Below are positions 1 to 5,579 of a stretch of DNA of 17,390 nucleotides, piece by piece (position 1 is the first letter of the stretch; the number at the start of each line of letters is the position of its first letter). The stretch is from positions 1 to 17,390 of the forward strand of contig WFSU01000016.1 in NCBI GenBank assembly GCA_015485845.1, in the 5' to 3' direction. The position numbers and the translations under genes are program-made. The notes under the pieces are model-generated. The model had not been told where the DNA came from and ran no database searches. It was given only the letters and a program-made list of their open reading frames with translations. The DNA comes from Nitratifractor sp. (GTDB taxonomy: Bacteria; Campylobacterota; Campylobacteria; Campylobacterales; Sulfurovaceae).

Positions 1-108
1 CTGATGGAATACACCGAAGACTGGGAGGTGGAACGGAGCTACATTCAACCCCAAAAGCTCATGAGAGTGATGGAACACTATGCGGCGCAGCTCAAAGAGG
101 CTGCCTAA
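1..108 (+). CDS. C-terminal end of an unidentified protein (5' partial)
   Basis: Frame 1 is open from the window edge to a TAA at 106-108 and gives 35 residues rich in Glu, Arg and Met, ending in MEHYAAQLKEAA, which looks like a soluble amphipathic helix. No start codon or domain is visible, so I cannot name the family. The next gene begins 131 bp downstream with its own ribosome binding site, and no clear terminator lies between them. It could be a chance open frame, but its codon use resembles that of the real genes nearby. Confidence 0.5.
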   Translation: MMEYTEDWEVERSYIQPQKLMRVMEHYAAQLKEAA

Positions 109-239
109 AATACATCGAGAGGAAATTGCGAACTTTTAAGGATACTATCTGGGAAAGTAACCATTCAGTAATCCTTCCCTCACACTAAAGTAATGTTCTT
201 CCCCTATCATTACACCATCCAAATCAAAAGGAGTTCGAT

Positions 240-545
240 ATGAAGATTAAGACATTGGTAGCCCTCGCAGGCTTGAGCATGGCGACGATCGCTTCGGCGG
301 GAATGATGACGGGGGCAGCGGATGCTTTCGATGCAGGTATTACCGCGGCTTCGGAAGCCTTCCATACGGGGACATCTGCGGCATCAGATGCTTTTGATAC
401 TGGGGTTTCCTCGGCGCGTTCTGCACACCAAACGGGTCATGGCTGGGCTAACTCCGCACACAAACGTGCTCATCAGCATGCCCGCGCCCATCACCGGCGT
501 GCCCACCGTCATGGTAATCGGGCACTCCAGATCCTCCAAGACTGA
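240..545 (+). CDS. Small secreted Ala/His-rich 11-residue-repeat protein
   Basis: A 101-residue protein with a clear Sec signal peptide (basic MKIK, hydrophobic core, cleavage near ASA-G at about residue 21). The mature part is six 11-residue units, of the type DAFDAGITAAS, EAFHTGTSAAS, DAFDTGVSSAR. The first three are acidic and Ala-rich; the last three become His/Arg-rich (about residues 62-91). The ribosome binding site AAAAGGAG ends 6 nt before the ATG. I do not recognise a family. An 11-residue period suggests an amphipathic helix, and the His-rich end could bind metal ions or nucleic acid in the periplasm; both are inference. It converges on the phosphoesterase gene, and a shared hairpin lies between the two stops. 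Confidence 0.8.
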   Translation: MKIKTLVALAGLSMATIASAGMMTGAADAFDAGITAASEAFHTGTSAASDAFDTGVSSARSAHQTGHGWANSAHKRAHQHARAHHRRAHRHGNRALQILQD

Positions 546-563
546 CCACAGTCTCCCCAGAAT

Positions 564-582
564 CCGGAGCGAACAGCTCCGG
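564..582. terminator. Probable bidirectional terminator hairpin
   Basis: CCGGAGC (564-570), a 5-nt loop, and GCTCCGG (576-582) form a perfect 7-bp GC-rich stem between two convergent genes that stop at 545 and 585. On the plus strand it is followed by a T-rich tract (tattatttcttcagtttt). It sits where a terminator for the small repeat protein is expected and could also serve the opposite strand, where the T tract is poor. Confidence 0.6.
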
Positions 583-584
583 TA

Positions 585-1382
585 TTATTTCTTCAGTTTT
601 ACCACTTCGTACTTCACATTTTTCCCCTCCACAACTACGCGTATGTAATGATAAAACCCATCCCGGCTGTATCCCCGCAACGGGGCACCAGCACCGCCGG
701 TGATGATGTAGGGGGTCTGGTGCCAGACGCCGCGATGGTAATAGTGGATGTGCGATGTAAAGAGCATCGATACAGCGTATCGGTCGAGCAGATCGTTCAG
801 CCGCCGGGCATTGTCAATGTTCCGGAAGCTGTGACCCCGCGCATACATACCCTTACGCGGGTCGTAGAGTGGGACATGGGTGAGGACAAACGTGTGGGTG
901 TACTTGCGAGCAGTCTGGAGCTCTTGTTTCAGCCAGCGAAGTTGTCGGGTCTCGATCCGCTTACGGGAGGTGTCCAGGATGATAAAATAGCTGTTGCCGT
1001 ACGCAAAAGAAAAGTCGGCAACGCCAAACATCTTCCGATAACGTGACGTACCGCCATGCCAGTAGATCTCGTGGTTGCCGATGACGGAGAGCCAGGGGTG
1101 TTTGGCCTCATGGATCATGCTCATGTAGGTGGTGTATTCATTGGCTTTTCCGAGGGAAACCAGATCACCGTTGTTGATAATAAAGGAAAGATTCCGGTCA
1201 TGGTCAATCTGCGATACCATCCGGCGAAAGATATCATCACCGTCCCGGTTATCCCCGAGGACGGCAAAGGAGAATCGGGTCTGATTGTGGTCGCTTTGGT
1301 GGATCTGCGCGAGGATCTTCTCGTTGTAGGAAGCGGCAAAGGTCAGAGCCGTCATGAGGAGTATCAGGATGATTTTTTTCAT
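585..1382 (-). CDS. Periplasmic calcineurin-like metallophosphoesterase
   Basis: A 265-residue protein with an N-terminal signal peptide (MKKIILILLMTALTFAAS), so it probably acts in the periplasm. The metallophosphoesterase motifs appear in order: GDNRD (about 43-47, the Asp-x-Arg variant of D-x-H), NNGDLV (about 70-75), GNHE (102-105), LTHVPLY (about 168) and SHIHYY near the C-terminus. These residues bind the two-metal centre in this superfamily, which hydrolyses phosphomono- or diesters; the substrate cannot be told from sequence. The start ATG at 1380-1382 has only a weak AAGG 6 nt upstream. The gene is downstream of and in the same direction as the helix-hairpin-helix gene, 84 bp away, with a hairpin between them. 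Confidence 0.88.
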   Translation of the reverse strand: MKKIILILLMTALTFAASYNEKILAQIHQSDHNQTRFSFAVLGDNRDGDDIFRRMVSQIDHDRNLSFIINNGDLVSLGKANEYTTYMSMIHEAKHPWLSVIGNHEIYWHGGTSRYRKMFGVADFSFAYGNSYFIILDTSRKRIETRQLRWLKQELQTARKYTHTFVLTHVPLYDPRKGMYARGHSFRNIDNARRLNDLLDRYAVSMLFTSHIHYYHRGVWHQTPYIITGGAGAPLRGYSRDGFYHYIRVVVEGKNVKYEVVKLKK

Positions 1383-1439
1383 GGGGAGCCTTTTTGATAG
1401 TTTGAAGTGCTATTCTATCGAAAAAAGGAAGAGGGGTAA

Positions 1440-1460
1440 CCACCCCCACCAAGAGGGTGG
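1440..1460 (-). terminator. Possible terminator downstream of the HhH gene
   Basis: On the minus strand CCACCC and GGGTGG arms (1440-1445 and 1455-1460) form a 6-bp GC stem just after the stop of the HhH protein gene. The T-run (rc of 1421-1426) begins about 13 nt after the stem, farther than usual for an intrinsic terminator, so this is tentative. Confidence 0.4.
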
Positions 1461-1466
1461 AGAAGA

Positions 1467-2102
1467 TTATTTGAGTGCTGCTTTATCCTTGGCGATACGG
1501 GCTTCATCACGCGCGATCTTCTTCTTGATGCTGGTGATTTTTTTCTTGTCTTTGGCCTTGGTGGCTTTTTTGAGATCGGCTTTATCTTTTTTCAGTTTAG
1601 CCTGGTCTTTTTTCAGTTTGGCCTTGAGCTTTTTGGCATCACCGGCTTTTTTGGCCTTCTCTTTTTTGGCTTTGCCTAAATCTTTTTTGGCCTTAGTAAC
1701 CTCTTTTTTGGCCTTTTTGGCTTTAGCCTTGGTTTTGGCGGCTTTTGCCTTGGCAGCTTTTGTCGGATTCTCTTTGGCCTTTTTAGCTGTTTTTTTGGCT
1801 TTGGTCTTCGCCTTTTTCGCATCCATTTTTTTGCTTTTGACGATCCGCTTTTTCTGTTTGACATCACTGACTTTGACGTCATTGTAGCAGTTGGAGGCGA
1901 TCACTTCACCGATACCGTCCACTTTGGCAAGGTCTTCCACCGATCGGATCTTGTGGCTCCGGCGGTATTTCATAATGGCAGCCGCTTTGATCGGGCCGAT
2001 TCCTTTGATGCTCATGAGCTCCTCTTTGGAAGCGGTCTGGGGGTTAAGTGCATAAGCGAACGAAACAGCCAATGCAATCATGACGAGTAACAATCGTTTC
2101 AT
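1467..2102 (-). CDS. Exported ComEA-like helix-hairpin-helix protein with histone-H1-like tail
   Basis: A 211-residue protein with three parts. Residues 1-18 are a signal peptide (MKRLLLVMIALAVSFAYA). Residues 19-80 are a ComEA-type HhH domain, with the two hairpins SIKGIGPIKAAAI and KVDGIGEVIAS. Residues 82-211 are an extremely Lys/Ala-rich tail resembling bacterial histone-H1-like proteins, ending in a coiled-coil-like KLKKDQAKLKKDKADLKKA segment. HhH domains bind DNA non-specifically and ComEA pulls DNA into the periplasm during transformation. An exported HhH protein with a strongly cationic tail is therefore a candidate periplasmic DNA-binding or DNA-uptake factor (inference). ComEA-like proteins are usually about 80-120 residues, so the tail doubles the length. 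Ribosome binding site AAAAGGA lies 5 nt before the ATG. Confidence 0.85.
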   Translation of the reverse strand: MKRLLLVMIALAVSFAYALNPQTASKEELMSIKGIGPIKAAAIMKYRRSHKIRSVEDLAKVDGIGEVIASNCYNDVKVSDVKQKKRIVKSKKMDAKKAKTKAKKTAKKAKENPTKAAKAKAAKTKAKAKKAKKEVTKAKKDLGKAKKEKAKKAGDAKKLKAKLKKDQAKLKKDKADLKKATKAKDKKKITSIKKKIARDEARIAKDKAALK

Positions 2103-2125
2103 AGGTGTCCTTTTAAATTGAAGTG

Positions 2126-2158
2126 TGCATTATTACCTTGTGTGGCAATACTAATGCA
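2126..2158 (-). promoter_or_regulatory. Inverted repeat in the HhH gene leader
   Basis: TGCATTA (2126-2132) and TAATGCA (2152-2158) form a perfect 7-bp inverted repeat. TTACC/GGCAA inside can extend the stem with one mismatch. It lies between the likely transcription start and the ribosome binding site, so it could be a 5' UTR hairpin or an operator. Confidence 0.4.
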
Positions 2159-2164
2159 TCCCTA

Positions 2165-2170
2165 ATTATA
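2165..2170 (-). promoter_or_regulatory. -10 box, probable promoter of the HhH gene
   Basis: A perfect TATAAT reads on the minus strand, about 62 bp upstream of the ATG at 2102, predicting a transcription start near 2158. No convincing -35 hexamer is visible at 16-18 bp. Confidence 0.35.
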
Positions 2171-2192
2171 ATCACAATTTGTGGAGAAATAG

Positions 2193-2603
2193 TTAATGCC
2201 TTCTCAAATGTAATAAAATTTGTTTTGTATGGCTGGCATTATTGACCGTTGCTCGGGTGATTTGACCGGCGACGATGAGAAACAATCCGGTAATAATCAT
2301 GCCGATCCCCGGCAGGACGATGACCAGAATGACATCGATGTTTTTTGTCCCATCAATGTGCACCGCAGCATACCCGATCACTACGAATCCCAACACAAAC
2401 ATTATCCACCCCATAAAGGCAATGATTTTGGCAATGACACGGGCGACACCATAATCGGAAAACTCTATCTCATCTTCTTCGGTTGTTATCTCTGTCCCAA
2501 TGGGGGCATCGGGTTGTGCTTTCTCTCTTCTGTGCAAAATGTTGATATAGTGGGTGGGTTTTTTGTTGGGAGTTCTTTTTGCTCGTTTTTTTGTGCGTTC
2601 CAC
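2193..2603 (-). CDS. Small inner-membrane protein with two transmembrane helices
   Basis: A 136-residue protein. The N-terminal ~50 residues are basic then acidic (KKRAKRTPNKKP, then TTEEDEIEF) and probably cytoplasmic. Two hydrophobic segments follow at about residues 59-81 and 90-113, and the C-terminus has a GQITRATVNNASHTKQIL motif. The pattern of two helices ending in GQ-(L/I)-x-R-A-x-V-(D/N)-x-A-x-x-(T)-x-(E/Q)-I-L recurs in unannotated small proteobacterial membrane proteins, as I recall it; no function is known to me. It starts with GTG at 2603, supported by AGAGG 7 nt upstream. It is divergent from the LEA-like lipoprotein gene and 90 bp upstream of the HhH gene. Confidence 0.78.
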   Translation of the reverse strand: MERTKKRAKRTPNKKPTHYINILHRREKAQPDAPIGTEITTEEDEIEFSDYGVARVIAKIIAFMGWIMFVLGFVVIGYAAVHIDGTKNIDVILVIVLPGIGMIITGLFLIVAGQITRATVNNASHTKQILLHLRRH

Positions 2604-2637
2604 TGTTCCGCCTCTGTGGTTGAATTTGCGATGAATG

Positions 2638-2643
2638 ATTATA
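2638..2643 (-). promoter_or_regulatory. -10 box for the small membrane protein gene
   Basis: TATAAT reads on the minus strand about 35 bp upstream of the GTG start at 2603. The -35 region is weak. It forms one half of a divergent promoter pair with the plus-strand promoter at 2681-2709. Confidence 0.4.
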
Positions 2644-2680
2644 GTATTTGAGCCCTTATATCTTCTATTCTGAAAGTATT

Positions 2681-2709
2681 TTGCGATAAAATTGTCCCGA
2701 AATTATATT
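2681..2709 (+). promoter_or_regulatory. Sigma70-type promoter of the LEA-like lipoprotein operon
   Basis: TTGCGA (2681-2686), exactly 17 bp, then TATATT (2704-2709). The predicted start near 2716 gives a leader of about 30 nt to the ATG at 2747. Confidence 0.6.
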
Positions 2710-2710
2710 G

Positions 2711-2728
2711 GGCACATACAGATGTGCC
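2711..2728 (+). promoter_or_regulatory. Palindrome over the transcription start (candidate operator)
   Basis: GGCACAT (2711-2717), loop ACAG, ATGTGCC (2722-2728): a perfect 7-bp inverted repeat immediately downstream of the -10 box and 4 nt before the ribosome binding site region. Its position fits a repressor operator or a 5' UTR hairpin. Which of the two cannot be decided here. Confidence 0.5.
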
Positions 2729-2746
2729 CTGCAAAGGGAGTACCAA

Positions 2747-3739
2747 ATGACCAAAAAAATCCTGATCACCCTCGTGAGTGCCGTCTGGCTAACGACAGGG
2801 TGTGGAAGCGACACGACCCATGAGCGTGTCCAGAAAGTAACCGATACCGTTGTAGATACGACAAAAGATACCGTCAGCAAAGCCACCGAAACGATGGGTG
2901 ACAAGATGAAAGAGGCGGGCGATACGCTCAAAACAGCCGCCGATCATGCCAAAGAGAAAGCCAGGGAACTCGCCGGCGATGCGGCTGAAACGGTCAAAGA
3001 AACCTCCGATGCCGTCCACAAAAAAGTGGTCGAGACAATGGAAAAGGTTCAGGAGAAAGTCCAAGCTGATACAGCAGAGGATGACAACGGTACGGTGAAA
3101 TCCCTAATGGACAAAGTTACCGATGCGGCAAACAAAGCCAAAGAGGCAGCCGCTTCGGCGGTAGAAATGGTCAAAGAGAAGACGACCGAAGCGATGGACA
3201 AGGCCAAAGAAAAACTGAGTGATGATGACGATCAGAATGGTTCAGAGAAAAAATCACTGATGGACACAGTCACTGATGCCGCGAACAAAGCCAAAGAGGC
3301 AGCCGCTTCGGCGGTAGAAACGGTCAAAGAAAAGACAACCGAAGCCGTAGACAAGGCCAAGGCAAAACTGAGCGATGATGACGAGCAGAATGCATCAAAA
3401 GGCAAATCGTTTATGGATACCGTCACCGATGCGGCGAAAAAGGCTGAAGAGGCTGCCAGCTCGACGATGGAGGCCGTCAAAGAGAAAACATCCGAGGCAG
3501 TTGATGCCACCAAAGCTGCCGCCACTTCGGCTGTCGAGACGGTCAAGGAAAAAACAGGGGAAGCGGTCGACAAAGCCAAAGAACATCTCAAAAGTTCAGA
3601 GCCTGAGACAAAAGCCGATACCAACAAAACCCTCTTCGACCACATCACCGATGCGGTGCACAACGCCGAAGAAACTACCCAATCGCTCGGAACAACCGCC
3701 AAAGTGGTCAACGCCGTCCGCAAAACACTGGGGGATTAG
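2747..3739 (+). CDS. Lipoprotein with LEA-like 11-mer and 51-residue tandem repeats
   Basis: A 330-residue protein. The ATG at 2747 is chosen because AAAGGGAG lies 7 nt upstream and it opens a lipoprotein signal with lipobox LTTGC (Cys19); an in-frame TTG at 2708 would place the signal internally. The mature chain is almost entirely charged Ala/Lys/Glu/Thr sequence in 11-residue periods (AVETVKEKTTE, AVDKAKAKLSD), as in group 3 LEA proteins and apolipoprotein-like amphipathic helices. From residue 118 it is arranged as 51-residue units separated by acidic SDDDD linkers. It is probably anchored to a membrane facing the periplasm. A role in envelope protection against desiccation or osmotic stress, or in membrane contact, is inference. 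The EI24-like gene follows after 8 bp. Confidence 0.85.
   Translation: MTKKILITLVSAVWLTTGCGSDTTHERVQKVTDTVVDTTKDTVSKATETMGDKMKEAGDTLKTAADHAKEKARELAGDAAETVKETSDAVHKKVVETMEKVQEKVQADTAEDDNGTVKSLMDKVTDAANKAKEAAASAVEMVKEKTTEAMDKAKEKLSDDDDQNGSEKKSLMDTVTDAANKAKEAAASAVETVKEKTTEAVDKAKAKLSDDDEQNASKGKSFMDTVTDAAKKAEEAASSTMEAVKEKTSEAVDATKAAATSAVETVKEKTGEAVDKAKEHLKSSEPETKADTNKTLFDHITDAVHNAEETTQSLGTTAKVVNAVRKTLGD
3098..3625 (+). repeat. Three in-frame tandem repeats, 153-bp basic unit
   Basis: Units begin at 3098, 3251 and 3404, exactly 153 bp (51 codons) apart. Units 1 and 2 share 43 of 51 residues by my count. Unit 3 is expanded to 222 bp by about two extra 11-mers, and a degenerate fourth copy starts at 3626 (KTLFDHITDAVHNAEE). 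The spacing and sequence similarity indicate recent duplication within the lipoprotein gene, so copy number could vary between strains. Confidence 0.85.
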
Positions 3740-3747
3740 ATCACGCC

Positions 3748-4443
3748 ATGACAAAGGCCTTCTTGAAGACACTCCGAGATGTGTTTTCTCTCAATGTGTT
3801 GCTCTTTGTCCTCCCTATCGGGATCGGATCGGCCTTTGTGTGGTTTCTGCCGCTGTGGAAATTTGAAGACAGCTTGATTCAGGGGATATCCCATCTGTTT
3901 ACGTGGATTCCGTTTGTCGGGCATTTTGCCGAAGTGGACAAACATGACTCGTTCTGGATCACGCTGGCGACCGGTCATATCCTCATCAGTATCACCGTCT
4001 CCATCGCCACAGCACTGTTCGGCAAAAAGGTTCTGCGGAGCATTGCACAGAAGCGCTACGCCGGTTTTGACCACAAAGGGGGCACCAACCCGATCAAAGC
4101 CCTGTATTACGCCCGCAAAGCCAACTGTGTATTCCTCTGCTGGCTCGGCGCGACGTTTCCACTGCTGTTCGTCCCCTATCTCGGGACGGTTTTGATGGTC
4201 GTGCTGTGGTTTATCCAGTTGGCACGCCCCACTACGTATCGGGTCGAAACCCTCCTCGACTACGATAAAAAGATTTTGAAAAAGTATCGTTGGAAGGGAC
4301 GTCTGGTCGTCCTCTTCTCTGCCCTGCTCAACTTTATCCCTATTGCCAACTTCTTCACCCCGCTGTTTGCACAAATTTTTTATCTGCATACGGTGCTCGG
4401 TGGTGAAGAAGGGAACAAAGAGCCTAAACCTGCGGTTGTGTGA
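3748..4443 (+). CDS. EI24/CysZ-family integral membrane protein
   Basis: A 231-residue hydrophobic protein with membrane segments at about residues 12-35, 72-95, 128-160 and 188-215. The C-terminal LLNFIPIANFFTPLFAQIFYLHTVL-like stretch (about 191-217) is characteristic of the EI24 domain (PF07264), which includes the sulfate permease CysZ. Bacterial members outside true CysZ have no settled function, so I do not assign sulfate transport. It starts 8 bp after the lipoprotein stop. A GGGGGA tract across that stop region can act as ribosome binding site, and the two genes are almost certainly co-transcribed. The tail after the last helix is short and charged. Confidence 0.8.
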   Translation: MTKAFLKTLRDVFSLNVLLFVLPIGIGSAFVWFLPLWKFEDSLIQGISHLFTWIPFVGHFAEVDKHDSFWITLATGHILISITVSIATALFGKKVLRSIAQKRYAGFDHKGGTNPIKALYYARKANCVFLCWLGATFPLLFVPYLGTVLMVVLWFIQLARPTTYRVETLLDYDKKILKKYRWKGRLVVLFSALLNFIPIANFFTPLFAQIFYLHTVLGGEEGNKEPKPAVV

Positions 4444-4447
4444 TTTT

Positions 4448-4456
4448 TGCTATAAT
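4448..4456 (+). promoter_or_regulatory. Extended -10 promoter of the PqiA-family gene
   Basis: TGC followed by a perfect TATAAT (4451-4456), located just after the stop of the preceding gene. The start near 4463 leaves a leader of about 24 nt to the GTG at 4487. The -35 region is weak, as is common for extended -10 promoters. Confidence 0.6.
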
Positions 4457-4486
4457 TCGCATAACTTTTATCAATAAGGAAACAAC

Positions 4487-5350
4487 GTGAACAAGAGTAT
4501 CTCTTATGGCATTTCGGTTTTTTTGCTGGCCGTTCTGGCTTATCTCGCTTTTTTGACCAATGGCTATGCCAAAGATTATGACCAACAGTTGCGTGCAAAA
4601 GCCAATCAACACATGATCGACAAAAAAATCAAAAAATACCTCGTCAATGCCGGGAAAGAAGCGACCAGTATGATGACGGCTCCGATGGATATGATGACCA
4701 AGACTCTGGATAAGATTTCCGGGAAAAAGGGTAAAAACCATGCTGCGAAAAATGCTGGCGGTTCTGACGGAACTGCTGCCGTAGACTACGGCTCGAAAGT
4801 CCGCAACACCACGATCTACTTCATGATAGTGTTGGTTGTACTGCTGTTGACCTATTTTGTCTTTTCCAAAAATGTATACATTGTCACTGTGTTGATCGCC
4901 TCAATTATCGCATGGTACATCGGAGTCTTTACGCCCATTATGACGATGGAAGTGTGGAAAGAGTTGCCGGTATTCGGTCACACGACGTTTATCTTCCAAT
5001 CCCGGGGGATCTGGTCGACGATGGAGCATCTCTGGGATCACGCCCACTACGTCGTCGCGATCATGGTGATCATCTTCAGTGTCCTTATCCCCATCGTCAA
5101 GACCCTCGCCCTCTTCGTGGCGGTTGCCAAAAAGACCGATGCTGGGATCATTGAGAAAATCGGAAAATGGTCGATGGCGGATGTCTTCGTCATGGCAATC
5201 CTGCTGGCGACCATGTCCCTCAACACCGAAGACATGACCACCGCCAACATTCACATGGCGATTTACTTCTTCGCCGCGTACGTGGTGCTCTCGATGATCG
5301 GATCGGGGATTGTGGATAAAGAATATGGGGTGCATACGCAGCACGCGTAA
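4487..5350 (+). CDS. PqiA-family (paraquat-inducible protein A) membrane protein
   Basis: A 287-residue membrane protein. One N-terminal helix (about 5-27) is followed by a charged soluble stretch (28-105) containing Met-rich SMMTAPMDMMTK and a Gly/Ala linker. A bundle of helices follows at about 108-126, 129-148, 187-213, 228-246 and 255-275. The KIGKWSMADVFVMAILLA motif (224-241) is the signature of the PqiA domain (PF04403). PqiA works with MCE-domain PqiB in lipid transport across the envelope in E. coli. No PqiB/MCE gene is in this window, and the soluble insert after the first helix is unlike E. coli PqiA, which has two domains. The GTG start is supported by AAGGA 6 nt upstream. Confidence 0.82.
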   Translation: MNKSISYGISVFLLAVLAYLAFLTNGYAKDYDQQLRAKANQHMIDKKIKKYLVNAGKEATSMMTAPMDMMTKTLDKISGKKGKNHAAKNAGGSDGTAAVDYGSKVRNTTIYFMIVLVVLLLTYFVFSKNVYIVTVLIASIIAWYIGVFTPIMTMEVWKELPVFGHTTFIFQSRGIWSTMEHLWDHAHYVVAIMVIIFSVLIPIVKTLALFVAVAKKTDAGIIEKIGKWSMADVFVMAILLATMSLNTEDMTTANIHMAIYFFAAYVVLSMIGSGIVDKEYGVHTQHA

Positions 5351-5575
5351 CTTCTTATGGGGCTGGGACTTCAGTCCCAGCAATGCGGCTGAAGCCGCAT
5401 CCCCTTTCTGGTTCCATATTTCCCGATATGGAATCCAACAGGTGTCTAATAGGAGTGGAGTGTTTTTGTTGCTTGTGTGCAGGTGTGGTTCCATATCAGG
5501 AGATATGGAACCAGTCGGCACCCTGCGCGGAGGATCCTCCGTAATCAGCGCAACACTTAACGCGTAACGCGTAAC
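5343..5575. repeat. REP/BIME-like hairpin cluster with flanking ACGCGTAAC repeats
   Basis: The 229 bp between the convergent PqiA and acs genes is packed with structure. A 9-bp hairpin (5362-5381, loop TC) and an 8-bp hairpin (5383-5400, loop GA) with oppositely oriented CTTCAG/CTGAAG cores are enclosed by GGGG (5359-5362) and CCCC (5401-5404); the outer stem overlaps the first hairpin by one base, so both cannot form fully at once. A second family shares GGTTCCATAT: 5410-5435 and a 12-bp perfect stem at 5486-5513 (loop AGGA). CGGAGGATCCTCCG (5528-5541) is a perfect palindrome. ACGCGTAAC occurs at 5343-5351, 5560-5568 and 5567-5575. This resembles paired REP elements; it may also end transcription from both sides. 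Confidence 0.7.
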
Positions 5576-5579
5576 ACAT

